DNA of 64,000 nt, taken from contig CAZPHQ010000001.1 in NCBI GenBank assembly GCA_964586675.1, forward strand, positions 193,125 through 257,124, written 5' to 3'. Origin of the DNA: JADLGH01 sp964586675 (GTDB lineage: Bacteria; Desulfobacterota_D; UBA1144; Nemesobacterales; UBA2774). A model generated the notes under the pieces. That model did no database searches. It had not been told where the DNA came from and saw nothing but the letters and a program-made list of their open reading frames with translations. The stretch's first letter is position 1. The number at the start of each line of letters is the position of its first letter. Position numbers and translations under genes: made by a program. Below are positions 22,582 through 32,387 of the stretch, one piece after another.

Positions 22582-25251
22582 TCACAGCTTCGCCACCCCG
22601 GCCCGCGACAATGTTTCCCTTACGAAATTCTCGAGCCCCCTCACATTATCCGGCCAGTCGCCCGAGTTGATATCGTTTAGTATATTCAGCTGAAGGCCGC
22701 CCTGCCTCTCCCCCGGGCCGTACCTCGCGATGAAATGCTCAGCGAGGAGCTTTATGTCTTCCCTCCTTTCCCTGAGCGGCGGAAGCACTATCTGCGCCGC
22801 ACCGAGCTCGTGGTAAAGGTCTTCGAGGAGCTGCCCGTTAAGGAGATGCTCGTCGAGCGTGCCGTCCACGCCCGCAATGATCCTTACGTTGGTAGTTATA
22901 ATACGGCTCCCGCCCGGACGTTTGAATTGTCCTTTCTGAATTATGCCGAGGAGGATGCCCTGAACGTCGAGCGGCAGCTTGTGGGCGTTCTTGATGTAGA
23001 CGGTACCCTCGCTCGCTATCTCTACGGCGCCGATGGAAAGCGAAAGGGCGTTACTTCTCGGCCCGCGCTCTTCGTAGCCAAGTATCCGTCTCTTGACGGC
23101 GGACTCGTCCGCCCCGCTCTGGTCTATCCTGACGAAGGGCTTCGCGGCCCTCTGGGAGAGCCTGTGTATTGCGCGCGCGAAGAGAGATTTTCCCGTTCCC
23201 GGGCCGCCCTTGATCAGGACGGGGCTTTTCGACGAGGCCGCCTGCCCGGCGATGTACATGGCCTTTCTGAGCGCCTCGCTGACGCCGATAATCCCTTCGA
23301 TGAGCCCGGCTGCGTTTTGCTCGTCGGGCAGGGGCGCGTTCATGAGACGCTTCTTCAAGAGCTCAACTTCTGACATCGCCTCCTGGAGCGCCCCCTTCTG
23401 CCGCGCATTTCCGAGCGCGACGGATATCTGCTCCCCTACGATCTCAAGGAGCTTGAGCTCATCCTCGTCGAACGAATCCTTCTGGAACGAATTTATGTTG
23501 ATGGTCCCTATTATTTTCCCGGCGTATTTGATCGGCAGGGAGAGGTAGCTCTTTATGCCGAGCTCTCTTCCGGCCGGGCCTATGACGTCGTCCTTGTCGA
23601 CGTCGGGGCAATACCTCGGCTCCTCGTCCATTATCACCTTCCAGGCATATCCCCTGGGATAAGGTATCCTCCCCACCCTCCTAACATACCAGTCGACGTA
23701 GCCCCTGTTCGCCTTGAGCACGGCTTCCTCCCCCTCGACGAAGTATATGGCCGCGTTGTCCGCTTTTTCTATATTTTCCATGATTGCCTGGACGGCGTTC
23801 TCGAGAACCGTTTCGAGGTCCGTCGATTGGTGGACGCTCCTCGTGACGGCGCCGACTATAGTCTCGTACCTGCTCTTCTTGGAAAGGTGATCGAGCGTCT
23901 GCCTGAGGGCGTCTTCCGCCTTTTTCCTCTCCGTTATCTCCCTGCTGAAGATGAGTATTCTGGTCTTGCCGTCGAGGGTGACGTAGGGTCTTCCGGTAGC
24001 CTCGAACCAGAGCCATGTCCCGTCCCTGTGCCTGTACCTGTATACAGTGCTCCCGAATACGGACGTCTCGATTATTTTCTTGAATTCGGCCGCGACGGCA
24101 GGGGCGTCATCCGGATGGACCAGCTCGAACACGCTCTTTCCTATGAATTCCTTGGGATCATAACCCAGGACATCCTTATGCTTCGAGCTGAGATATAAGA
24201 ACTTCCCGTCGAGGCTGGCCTCGTAGATGTAGTCATATGTATTTTCGACGAGCGTACGGAACTTGTGCTCGTTCTCCCTGAGGAGCTGCTCGGCGCGCTT
24301 GCGCTCCCTTGCCTCGAGGGCGAGGGAGATGAGGTCTGCTATCGAGCCCGCGAAGTTCTGGTCTTCGGGCGTCCATACCCTGGCCGGCCCGACGTGCTCG
24401 TGGCATATGAGCCCAATCATGCGCCCCTTGAGCCTGATCGGCGCGTCGAGCATCGACGTTATGCCGTAGGTTTTCATGTAGGGATCGGCGAATTCGGCGG
24501 TTCTCGGGTCCTGGGCCGCGTCGTGGGCCGCTATAATACGCTCGTTCTCGAGCGTCTTGAAGTAAACGGGATAATCCGACGCCGAGAGCTCGTGCCCGTC
24601 GGAGTGAGCGCCGCTGGCCAGCTCGTAGTGCTCGATGCAGTGTATCTTCGTGCGGTCGCCGTTATAAAGCCATACGTTGACCCTGTCGACGCCGAGAGTC
24701 GTGGCGTCGGCCTCTGTGATTTCGAGAAGCATGCTGTCGAGGTCGCCCTCCTCGAGGGCGTCGCTCTGGGAGAGACTCAAGAGCACCTCGTTCCTCTTCC
24801 TCAGGATCGTTTCGTCGCGAAGCCCCTCGGCCGCCTTCTTGAAATCGGTTATATCACGGACGGCCGCGGTGAAAAAGAGCTCCCCGCCGACGCCGGTTTC
24901 CGAGATGTATATCTCCAGCGGAAAAACGGTTCCGTCTTTCTTCAGGCCCTCGAGCTCGAGCCTCTTTCCGAGAACGACGGGGGTTTTCGTTTCGAGGTAG
25001 CGCGCGAGCCCGGCGATGTGCGCGTCCCTGTACTTCTCCGGCATGAGTATCGTCAGCTTTTGCCCGATGACCTCGCTCCGCGCGTAGCCCCAGATGTTTT
25101 CGAATTCCCTGTTCACCATCACGACGGCGCCCGAGGAATCGACGGTAATTATGCCCTCGCCGACCGTATCGAGCACGGCGGAAAGGTAGCCTTCCGACTC
25201 TATTAGCCGGGCGCTCGTCGCCCGGGGCTTCTTTTTCTTTTCAGATTTCAT
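22582..25251 (-). CDS. PAS-GAF-PAS-GAF sensor with degenerate AAA+ (NtrC-like) domain
   Basis: An 889-residue cytoplasmic sensor. Domain order is PAS (~20-140), GAF (~150-315), PAS (~325-445), GAF (~465-615), a coiled linker, then an AAA+ region (~650-875) of the sigma-54-activator type. Walker A is intact (GGPGTGKS, ~682-689). The GAFTGA sigma-54 contact loop is absent (its place reads EERGPRSNALSLSIGA), the Walker B Asp-Glu is replaced (VYIKNAH), and the protein ends at DWPDNVRGLENFVRETL without a DNA-binding helix-turn-helix. It therefore cannot be a normal sigma-54 activator and probably acts by protein contact. It lies 19 nt upstream of the ANL-diadenylate-cyclase fusion, implying that the two form a signalling pair. 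Confidence 0.85.
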   Translation of the reverse strand: MKSEKKKKPRATSARLIESEGYLSAVLDTVGEGIITVDSSGAVVMVNREFENIWGYARSEVIGQKLTILMPEKYRDAHIAGLARYLETKTPVVLGKRLELEGLKKDGTVFPLEIYISETGVGGELFFTAAVRDITDFKKAAEGLRDETILRKRNEVLLSLSQSDALEEGDLDSMLLEITEADATTLGVDRVNVWLYNGDRTKIHCIEHYELASGAHSDGHELSASDYPVYFKTLENERIIAAHDAAQDPRTAEFADPYMKTYGITSMLDAPIRLKGRMIGLICHEHVGPARVWTPEDQNFAGSIADLISLALEARERKRAEQLLRENEHKFRTLVENTYDYIYEASLDGKFLYLSSKHKDVLGYDPKEFIGKSVFELVHPDDAPAVAAEFKKIIETSVFGSTVYRYRHRDGTWLWFEATGRPYVTLDGKTRILIFSREITERKKAEDALRQTLDHLSKKSRYETIVGAVTRSVHQSTDLETVLENAVQAIMENIEKADNAAIYFVEGEEAVLKANRGYVDWYVRRVGRIPYPRGYAWKVIMDEEPRYCPDVDKDDVIGPAGRELGIKSYLSLPIKYAGKIIGTININSFQKDSFDEDELKLLEIVGEQISVALGNARQKGALQEAMSEVELLKKRLMNAPLPDEQNAAGLIEGIIGVSEALRKAMYIAGQAASSKSPVLIKGGPGTGKSLFARAIHRLSQRAAKPFVRIDQSGADESAVKRRILGYEERGPRSNALSLSIGAVEIASEGTVYIKNAHKLPLDVQGILLGIIQKGQFKRPGGSRIITTNVRIIAGVDGTLDEHLLNGQLLEDLYHELGAAQIVLPPLRERREDIKLLAEHFIARYGPGERQGGLQLNILNDINSGDWPDNVRGLENFVRETLSRAGVAKL

Positions 25252-25508
25252 GACGCTCTAAGGCCTTGATATAACTATGCGTCGTACCCGGTTTCCGGCA
25301 AATGGGTTCCTGCATTGCCTGAACAGGGCCGGAATTAGTATAAGGCATTCTGTTATGGTTGTTAAGAAGATAGTAAACAGGCTACTGGCAATCCGAAGCC
25401 GGAGCACTCTCCATATTTCGGACACGAGATTCGCCGCCGGCAGCGATAACGGCGCGTGAGCGGGGGCGGCCGTATGACCGTCCCCGAAGCGCTTTATATC
25501 TTAAGCAT

Positions 25509-26024
25509 TCAGTGAGATTTTTCGAGGTGAGAGGAGATGGAAACGCCGTTACTCACGTTATCGAACATCGGCGACGTCTTCTCCACAGCGCGGAGTATGT
25601 CCTTAAGCTCCTCTTCGGAAGCAGAGGAATCCACCCTGATCGTGTATCTGATATTACTGAAGCCGGGCCTCGCGCCTTCGATGCCAAGATAACCCCTGAC
25701 GTCGATGTCGCCCTCCGTCTCGATTTTGAAGTCCTTCAGATCAATTCCGCGCTTTGCGGCCTGCGTGGCGAATCCTATCGAGACGCAGCTCGCAACCGAG
25801 CCCAGTAGAAGCTCTATGGGATCTATGCCCGAATCCTTTCCGCCGAGCGGCTCGGGCTCGTCGGTTTTTATCTCGAAGCTTCTCGCCCGTGTCTTGCTTA
25901 CGGAGCCGTCTTCCCAGACGGTTTCCGTTTTGAAGGTGAACTTCGCCTTCTCCGGGTCCGCCTTAACCGCCGCGGCGAACTCGTTCAATCTTCCTAAATC
26001 TATACTGAAGCAGCTCTTTGCCAT
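25509..26024 (-). CDS. OsmC/Ohr family protein
   Basis: A 171-residue protein of the OsmC/Ohr superfamily, thiol-dependent peroxidases that reduce organic hydroperoxides. The ATG at 26024 is supported by TGGAGG upstream; an extension to 26102 has no family homology. DPIELLLGSVASCVSIGF carries one conserved Cys, and the Glu/Arg-type pocket strands follow. The usual second Cys near the C-terminus is not seen, where the sequence reads KTSPMFDNVSNGV, so this is the single-Cys-type OsmC-like subgroup, often of unclear activity. A 257-nt gap separates it from the sensor gene downstream, so joint transcription is possible but not shown. Confidence 0.88.
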   Translation of the reverse strand: MAKSCFSIDLGRLNEFAAAVKADPEKAKFTFKTETVWEDGSVSKTRARSFEIKTDEPEPLGGKDSGIDPIELLLGSVASCVSIGFATQAAKRGIDLKDFKIETEGDIDVRGYLGIEGARPGFSNIRYTIRVDSSASEEELKDILRAVEKTSPMFDNVSNGVSISSHLEKSH

Positions 26025-26225
26025 TTGAGCGAAACCTCCATGGTATGGTTGTACTTGCAAATGGCTTTGGGCAACAAACGTGCCAGTTATAGACATTCCC
26101 AACGACGGCAGGGAGTTACAGGCCGCAGCTCCATTTTAAAGCTATGCGGGCGGTTAACTGTTAGACCTTCCCTGTATACCGGTTATACAGGACGGGCATG
26201 CTGTCTTCGGGTGAATTGCCGGGGC

Positions 26226-26918
26226 TTACTGGTCGACTTCGCAGCTGGCGAGGAATTCCTCTATGCCACCCTGCACCCCGGGAAGATTTTCCCAGCATTC
26301 CTCGTCGGTTGTGCATTCGAGCATGTATGCCCAGTGCGCGACCTGAATCGAACTCCCCGTCGACATTTGCATCAGGAACGTCCACTCCCCGTCTTTGAAA
26401 GCCATCTTCCCCGAGCCGGCTGTTATTACAGGGGTTTCGTCGGGCTGGGTCGTGAGCTGATTGAATGCAATATAAACGCCGCCTTCGGGGGTGACCGAAC
26501 CTATGAGATACTGACATGCCGGGGGAGTTGCGCCCAGCTGCGCTGCGACGGTGCCGAAGAAGTAGCCGTCCGCATAGCTCTCTATGTGCCATACGGTCTG
26601 GTCGCTCACCGACGAATAATTCATAGGGTCCGACGGGTTCCATATCACCGCCGGCAGGTTGATGGGAGGGACATACCAGTAGGTGCCCTCGCCTTCTCCG
26701 AGCCAGCTCCACCTTGCCGGGCTGAGGCCGGGGGATTCCGCAATATTGCTGAGGTCGACCTGGATTTCGTTTTCTTTACACTGCCCCTGCCTCAACTTCA
26801 AGCTTCCCTTATTCTTGTGACTGCATATGACCTCGGCGGCTTTAGAGTCGCCTGAACCGAACGACGCACCGGCTATAAGGAGAGCGATTAAGGCGAATAT
26901 ACATCTTCCCGTTCTCAT
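26226..26918 (-). CDS. Exported hypothetical protein
   Basis: A 230-residue exported protein I do not recognise. A signal peptide (1-28, cut after SKAA) is followed by a short motif EVICSHKNKGSLKLRQGQCKENE, a Cys-flanked strand pair like the 'C-x-x-x-x-G-x-L-R-x-x-x-x-x-C-x-x-x-E' element found at the N-terminus of many secreted bacterial proteins. The rest is a Trp/Tyr-rich beta protein with four more Cys, ending in CTTDEECWENL and an acidic tail. GGAGGT precedes the ATG. It is divergent from the DUF6607 gene. Confidence 0.75.
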   Translation of the reverse strand: MRTGRCIFALIALLIAGASFGSGDSKAAEVICSHKNKGSLKLRQGQCKENEIQVDLSNIAESPGLSPARWSWLGEGEGTYWYVPPINLPAVIWNPSDPMNYSSVSDQTVWHIESYADGYFFGTVAAQLGATPPACQYLIGSVTPEGGVYIAFNQLTTQPDETPVITAGSGKMAFKDGEWTFLMQMSTGSSIQVAHWAYMLECTTDEECWENLPGVQGGIEEFLASCEVDQ

Positions 26919-27194
26919 GATCTGTGACCTCCTGGATTTTTTTAACGCCGCCCCGAAGTCCCCTTAACGCTTCAAATTATAGTGCTTTTAATTATTGAGT
27001 GTAAAGGTCCCAAAACTTTTACCCGGTTCGTTTCAGCACAATTATCGAGAAAATTATGGTAAAGATTATCAGTCTCATTATCAAAATGGCTGGTTTTTTA
27101 TAAATAATCTGGTAAGATTTTTACCCGGCAAACAGACAAAACCGGCTAAAGGTCACACCGGATTCTGCTCAAATCTGCAAATAGGGGTACACTC

Positions 27195-28400
27195 ATGACA
27201 CATTTCAGCAACCGTTTCAGTCTATTTTTAGGAATGGCCGCAATTCTCGTTCTCGTCGGATGCGCGACTGCCAAAACCACCACGCCTTCTCCCCAATCCG
27301 CGCCGGCTTCAGACGCCTCTTCACAAGCTGCAAGGCAATACACGTTCGGCTGGACTTTCGCCGACGCCGAATCCATGAAGCCGAGAGGCGGCGAAACTAC
27401 CGGGCCGGCGGTAACGCTGGAGACAACTCCAAACCCCGGCTGGCTCGCAATCCAGAAACCCGGAATCGACAAGTTCGAGAAGGACCGGCAGGCCATACTC
27501 GCCATGCAGGGCGTCTACAGGGTAACATTCGATTTTATAGAAACAGTGCCGCTCAGGGCGGGATACAATCCCGCGAGACCCTACCAGTCGTGGGCGACGG
27601 AGTTCGTCGAAGTTATAAGGGACAGCGGCGACTTCATCAGCCTGCAGCACGTTCTTGTAATGTACTTCATCGACGAGAACGGAAAAGTACAGGGACCGGA
27701 AATCATTAAGCACTGGCGGCAGGACTGGAAGTATGAGGACACAGAGCTTCTCGAATATCAGGGAAACAACACATGGAAAACCATAACTGTCCCGGTCCCC
27801 AAAGCGAAGGGCAAATGGTCTCAAGCCGTATACCAGGTCGATGACACGCCCAGGTACGAAGGTCTCGGAGAATGGGTCTATGACGAGAACTACTACGAGT
27901 GGACCAGCAACCCCACGTGGAGGCCCCTTCCGAGAAGGGAATTTACAGTTAGAGAAGATTACAACGTCCTTTCCGGAATTAACCGTGTCACGATAAACCC
28001 GGGAGGATGGATACACGAGCAGGACAACATAAAGCTCGTCGTCGACGCATCGGGGAAGCCTCTTGCGAAAGACCCCTATATAGCAAAAGAAACCGGTCTC
28101 AACAGGTACGAGCTTATAGTGGGATTCGACTATAAAGCAGGCCTGGATTACTGGCACCGCACCGCACCGTTCTGGGCGGATGTCAGGACAGCATGGGCGG
28201 AGACGATTTCCGAAAACCAGCCGCTTCAGCTCAGGAACACTTACGAGGGAAAACACATATACGAATATCTATCCGAATATGCCGACGGCATAACACCCGA
28301 AACGGCATACGACAGCGCCGAGGGCAGGAAGTACGCAAAGTCGGTCATAGATAATTTCGTGATCAAAACCGGCCAGCCGGCCAAAAGCGGCGTTTATTAA
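27195..28400 (+). CDS. DUF6607 family lipoprotein
   Basis: A 401-residue protein of the DUF6607 family, function unknown. The N-terminus is a lipoprotein signal with the lipobox LVGC, so it is anchored in the outer or inner membrane. A linker rich in Thr, Pro and Ser (~24-46) precedes the globular part. Family-type segments are YRVTFDFIETVPL, PYQSWATEFVEVI, QHVLVMYFIDENGKVQGPEIIKHWRQDWKYED and EREFTVREDYNVLSGINR-like strands. AGGGG precedes the ATG. A hairpin terminator follows directly, so it is monocistronic. Confidence 0.8.
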   Translation: MTHFSNRFSLFLGMAAILVLVGCATAKTTTPSPQSAPASDASSQAARQYTFGWTFADAESMKPRGGETTGPAVTLETTPNPGWLAIQKPGIDKFEKDRQAILAMQGVYRVTFDFIETVPLRAGYNPARPYQSWATEFVEVIRDSGDFISLQHVLVMYFIDENGKVQGPEIIKHWRQDWKYEDTELLEYQGNNTWKTITVPVPKAKGKWSQAVYQVDDTPRYEGLGEWVYDENYYEWTSNPTWRPLPRREFTVREDYNVLSGINRVTINPGGWIHEQDNIKLVVDASGKPLAKDPYIAKETGLNRYELIVGFDYKAGLDYWHRTAPFWADVRTAWAETISENQPLQLRNTYEGKHIYEYLSEYADGITPETAYDSAEGRKYAKSVIDNFVIKTGQPAKSGVY

Positions 28401-28406
28401 CGGCAA

Positions 28407-28446
28407 CTCCGGCGCGGCCGGGGATCCCCGCCGGAGGAGACTTTTC
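28407..28446 (+). terminator. Terminator after the DUF6607 gene
   Basis: Perfect 8-nt arms (28407-28414 and 28429-28436) flank a 14-nt GC-rich loop that can itself fold, followed by GAGACTTTTC. It starts 6 nt after the stop codon and is a good intrinsic-terminator candidate, although the U-tract is short. Confidence 0.65.
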
Positions 28447-28501
28447 AATTGACACGGGCCTCGCGCTCTGGGCACTATATTGAGAGAGGTCAACCGGGAA
28501 A

Positions 28502-29272
28502 TTGTTCAAAAGCCTGAAGGATTTCTTCTTTAAAACCAAGGAGACCAATACCAAATTCGAGGATGCGGTCTTTATAGAAGGGCCGCATTCCCGCCTGAGG
28601 GAGCTCTTTTTCCTGTTCAGGGTGATGCGCGAGTTCCTGAGGGGATTCAGGATACTCCACTTCGCGGGCCCCGCCGTCACGGTATTCGGCTCGGCGAGAA
28701 CGAAGGAAGGTCACCCGGCTTACGAGCTCGCTCGGAAGATCGGTCATGAGCTGGCCAACATGGGATTCTCCGTTATGACGGGCGGAGGCGGAGGCATCAT
28801 GGAGGCGGCGAACAGGGGCGCGAAGGAAGCCGGCGGGACCTCCATAGGCTGCAACATCCAGCTCCCGATGGAGCAGCGCCCGAACCCGTATCTCGACATA
28901 ATGATCACCTTCAAATACTTCTTCGTGAGAAAGCTCATGCTCCTTAAATATTCCTACGCATTCGTCGTCCTCCCGGGCGGCGCGGGCACAATGGACGAGC
29001 TTTTCGAAACGCTTACGCTCATACAGACGAAGAAGATTTACAATTTCCCCATAATCCTTATCGGAAAGGAATACTTCAAGCCGCTCATGGATTTTCTCGA
29101 CCTCATGGTCATCGAAAGAACCCTCGACGAGGACGACCTCGGTTATCTGATAGTTACGGATTCGGTTGACGAGGCTATAGCCTACATACGCGCCAACATA
29201 GTCGATAAATACAGGATAAAGCTGCGGGATGTTCCCAAGCCTTCGAAGATACTCCTCGAAAAAAAGGTTTGA
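28502..29272 (+). CDS. LOG family (TIGR00730) nucleotide-processing protein
   Basis: A 256-residue Rossmann-fold protein of the LOG (lysine decarboxylase-like, TIGR00730) family. Relatives release cytokinin-like free bases from nucleoside monophosphates or act in purine-nucleotide turnover. The family signature PGGAGTMDE and the TGGGGGIMEAANRG loop are both intact, giving the expected phosphoribohydrolase site. The start is TTG (28502) after a GAGAGG-like site; there is no nearby ATG that keeps the N-terminal sequence. A true lysine decarboxylase role is not expected. Confidence 0.88.
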   Translation: MFKSLKDFFFKTKETNTKFEDAVFIEGPHSRLRELFFLFRVMREFLRGFRILHFAGPAVTVFGSARTKEGHPAYELARKIGHELANMGFSVMTGGGGGIMEAANRGAKEAGGTSIGCNIQLPMEQRPNPYLDIMITFKYFFVRKLMLLKYSYAFVVLPGGAGTMDELFETLTLIQTKKIYNFPIILIGKEYFKPLMDFLDLMVIERTLDEDDLGYLIVTDSVDEAIAYIRANIVDKYRIKLRDVPKPSKILLEKKV

Positions 29273-29406
29273 CGAACGCAGGCTTGCCCATACAATCCCT
29301 CGACGTTTTAAATTGTAGTTACAACTCTCCGGTCGATACGGCATACTATTACGAGTCCCGGAGCCTTTTCCCAATACCAAGAGAGATCGGGACGGGAGAT
29401 ATTAAA

Positions 29407-30045
29407 ATGCCGAAGTATTTCTCGATAAGAAACTTCTTATTCTCCGTATGTTTGATAGCGGGAATTTCCGCAGCTCCGCTTTATTCCACGGCGGACGAAA
29501 ATGCGCCCGACGCCACAGCCGATACGTGCGCGGATCACGCCCCCGAGGCCAACGCGCAAAGTCCTCTGAAAGGCGAATACAAAAAGCCCTCCGACGAAGA
29601 GCTCAAGAAAATGATGTCCCCTCTCCAATATAAAGTGACCCAGGAAAACGGCACCGAAAGACCGTTTTCAAACGAGTACTGGGACAACAAGAAAGAAGGC
29701 ATATACGTCGACATAGTATCCGGCGAGGCGCTGTTCAGCTCCAAAGAAAAGTACGACTCAGGCACAGGCTGGCCGAGCTTCTGGAAGCCGCTCGACGAGG
29801 CAAACATCGTGGAAGTCGAAGACGAGAGCCTTTTCATGACGAGAACCGAAATCAGGAGTAAGGACGGGGATTCCCATCTGGGCCACGTCTTTAACGACGG
29901 CCCTAACCCGAGCGGCCTCAGGTACTGCGTAAACTCGGCGTCGCTGAAATTCATTCCCAAGGAAGATCTGGAAAAGGAAGGCTACGGCCAGTATAAAGTC
30001 CTTTTCGAAGAGCAAGCGACCGTTAAAGCCGGAAGCCGTCCGTAA
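29407..30045 (+). CDS. msrB: Exported peptide-methionine (R)-S-oxide reductase
   Basis: A 212-residue MsrB, which reduces the R form of methionine sulfoxide in proteins. A signal peptide (~7-28) points to the periplasm. The ATG at 29407 has GGGAG upstream; earlier in-frame codons (from 29269) lack family character. The MsrB domain spans ~55-195: ERPFSNEYWDNKKEG, ALFSSKEKYDSGTGWPSFW, GHVFNDGPNP and RYCVNSASL with the catalytic Cys. The two CxxC zinc motifs of many MsrBs are absent (the first reads YVDIVSGEALF), so it belongs to the zinc-free group. There is no MsrA domain. Confidence 0.93.
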   Translation: MPKYFSIRNFLFSVCLIAGISAAPLYSTADENAPDATADTCADHAPEANAQSPLKGEYKKPSDEELKKMMSPLQYKVTQENGTERPFSNEYWDNKKEGIYVDIVSGEALFSSKEKYDSGTGWPSFWKPLDEANIVEVEDESLFMTRTEIRSKDGDSHLGHVFNDGPNPSGLRYCVNSASLKFIPKEDLEKEGYGQYKVLFEEQATVKAGSRP

Positions 30046-30117
30046 ACCCGGCCCTATTATCCCGGCCCGGATTTTAAGGTAAATTGTGTTACGACATGCG
30101 CCGGCAGATGAGCGCCC

Positions 30118-32154
30118 GTGCGTGTTCACACCGATAACACCGGAGAGCCGGTCTTGCCTTTTAGATTCGGAAGAGAGATTTGCAGCGAGCCCGCCGTGTC
30201 GGAAACGCTCGAATGGCTCGTTACGAACGGCAGAGGGAGCTATGCTTCGGGCACGGTTTCCGGAATTCTGACGAGAAGGTATCACGGCCTCCTGGTCGCA
30301 GCTTTAAATCCCCCTGTCGGAAGATTCCTCCTCGTAGCCAAGTTCGACGAGATAGCCGAATACGTAGGCGAATCATTCGCGCTTTCTTCAAACAGATGGG
30401 CCGATGGCACTGTCGACCCGAAGGGCTACATTTACATCGAGAGCTTTTACATGGACGGCGGTATCCCTGTCTGGAACTATGCGGTCGCCGACGCCATACT
30501 CGAAAAGCGCGTCTGGATGCGGCAGGGAGCGGATACCACTTTCATCCGATATAAGCTCCTGAGAGCGTCCGGCCCTCTCGGTCTTAAGCTGAGGGTACTA
30601 GTCAATTACAGGGACTATCACGGCTCGACGAGCGCCGGCGGCTGGAAGATGGACATCCGCCCGGCCGAGGGCGGCATAGTCGTCAAGGCCTACGAAGGGG
30701 CGGCGCCGTATTACATCCTCGCCGACAAGGCCGGCTTCAATATTTATAACCTCTGGTGCTACAGGTTCGGCCTCTCGATAGAGGAGTATAGAGGACTCGG
30801 CTCGTCCGAGGACCATCTCCTCGCTGGAGAGATGAACCGGACTTTAAACGAAGGCGACTCGCTCACGGTTGTCGCCTCGACCGAAATACCCGCAAAGATA
30901 GACGGCGACGGAAGCCTCGCCGAAAGGAAGGCTTATGAAGAAACCCTCCTCGACGCATTCAGAAAAAATGCGGCGATAGATCCGGGCGCCGACACCCCGC
31001 TTATAGAGCATCTGGCCCTCGCCGCCGACCAGTTTATCGTGGCAAGGCAGACTCAGGGACAAAAACCCGGGAGCACTGTCATAGCGGGCTATCACTGGTT
31101 CGGCGACTGGGGCAGGGACACGATGGTTAGCCTGCCGGGCCTCGTGCTGACGACGGGCCGCCCCGGGATAGCGAGGGATATTCTTGCGACCTTCGCGGGA
31201 TTCATAAGCGATGGAATGCTCCCGAACCGTTTCCCCGACGCGGGCCAGGCGCCGGAATACAATACTGTCGACGCCGCACTCTGGTATTTCGAGGCCGTGC
31301 GCGCATATTTCGACGACACTGGCGACGACGGGTTCATTTCCGAAATCTTCCCCGCGCTTAAGTCCATTATAGATTTCTATACGAAGGGCACGCGGTACGG
31401 CATCAAGGCCGACCCGAAAGACGGCCTCATTTACGCAGGGCAGGAAGGCGTCCAGCTAACATGGATGGATGCGAAGGTCGGGAGCAAGGTCATAACCCCG
31501 CGCATAGGAAAGCCCGTCGAGGTAAACGCCCTCTGGTACAGCGCCCTCCGCTCGATGTCTCTTTTCGCCCGCGCCGCCGGTAAGCCTCCGGGAGAGTTCG
31601 ATTCGGCAGCCGAGCACTCGCTCAACGGCTTCGGGGGTTTCTGGAACGAGGAGGCCGGCTGCTGCTTCGACGTTCTGGACGGGCCCGGCGGAAACGACCC
31701 TGCCCTCCGGCCGAATCAGATATTTGCTGTATCGCTTTCGAGCAGCCCGCTCTCTCCGGAGAGGCAGAGGAAGGTTGTCGACGTGTGCGCGGAGAAGCTC
31801 TTAACCTCCCACGGGCTACGGAGTCTCACTCCCGACAGCCCCGCCTACAAAGGTGTTTATGGAGGCGACCAGTCTAGCCGCGACGGAGCATATCACCAGG
31901 GGACCGTATGGGGCTGGCTCATCGGCCCGTTCGCTATCGCTCATATGAAAGTTTACGGCGACGCGGAGAAAGCGAGGGGATTTCTTCGGCCGATGCTCGA
32001 CCACATGAAGGCGGCCGGCGTAGGCTCCATGAGCGAAATTTTCGACGGCGACCCTCCCATGAGGCCCCGGGGCTGCATAGCGCAGGCGTGGACTGTCGGC
32101 GAGGTCCTTAGGGCGCTCGCCGGGATAGACAAAATGACGCGCGGGAAAAAATAA
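30118..32154 (+). CDS. Amylo-alpha-1,6-glucosidase (glycogen debranching enzyme)
   Basis: A 678-residue GH133-type debranching enzyme. The N-terminal GDE_N beta domain (~10-240) opens with FGREICSEPAVSETLEWLVTNGRGSYASGT. The catalytic (alpha/alpha)6 domain (~285-670) carries GYHWFGDWGRDTMVSLPGL and EYNTVDAALWYFEAV, both diagnostic. It hydrolyses alpha-1,6 branches of glycogen in the cytoplasm; the bacterial enzymes lack the separate 4-glucanotransferase domain of eukaryotes. The start is GTG at 30118 with no strong ribosome-binding site. No other glycogen genes lie nearby. Confidence 0.93.
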   Translation: MRVHTDNTGEPVLPFRFGREICSEPAVSETLEWLVTNGRGSYASGTVSGILTRRYHGLLVAALNPPVGRFLLVAKFDEIAEYVGESFALSSNRWADGTVDPKGYIYIESFYMDGGIPVWNYAVADAILEKRVWMRQGADTTFIRYKLLRASGPLGLKLRVLVNYRDYHGSTSAGGWKMDIRPAEGGIVVKAYEGAAPYYILADKAGFNIYNLWCYRFGLSIEEYRGLGSSEDHLLAGEMNRTLNEGDSLTVVASTEIPAKIDGDGSLAERKAYEETLLDAFRKNAAIDPGADTPLIEHLALAADQFIVARQTQGQKPGSTVIAGYHWFGDWGRDTMVSLPGLVLTTGRPGIARDILATFAGFISDGMLPNRFPDAGQAPEYNTVDAALWYFEAVRAYFDDTGDDGFISEIFPALKSIIDFYTKGTRYGIKADPKDGLIYAGQEGVQLTWMDAKVGSKVITPRIGKPVEVNALWYSALRSMSLFARAAGKPPGEFDSAAEHSLNGFGGFWNEEAGCCFDVLDGPGGNDPALRPNQIFAVSLSSSPLSPERQRKVVDVCAEKLLTSHGLRSLTPDSPAYKGVYGGDQSSRDGAYHQGTVWGWLIGPFAIAHMKVYGDAEKARGFLRPMLDHMKAAGVGSMSEIFDGDPPMRPRGCIAQAWTVGEVLRALAGIDKMTRGKK

Positions 32155-32387
32155 AATAATCCCTGTCCTCCTCCGATAAACAGGGGCCGCGGCTGCGGTA
32201 TTTTGTTTCGCGGGCGCTTGAAATCCCGATATCCGCGTATACAATTCCCCGGTGACTCGCCAATGCCGCGGCCGAAGCGCCTGCCAGTTACCGTAAGCGC
32301 CCGGACAGCACCACACCTTTCCTGAGCCCGGCACACCGTCACGATGTTTCGTTTCCTTAAGCCCGAAATAGATTCGCCGGAAAACGT

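Noticed and set aside
28449..28481. TTGACA and TATATT upstream of the LOG-family gene as a promoter
   Set aside because: The spacing is 21 nt, too long for a normal sigma-70 promoter; at 17-18 nt the -10 matches poorly.
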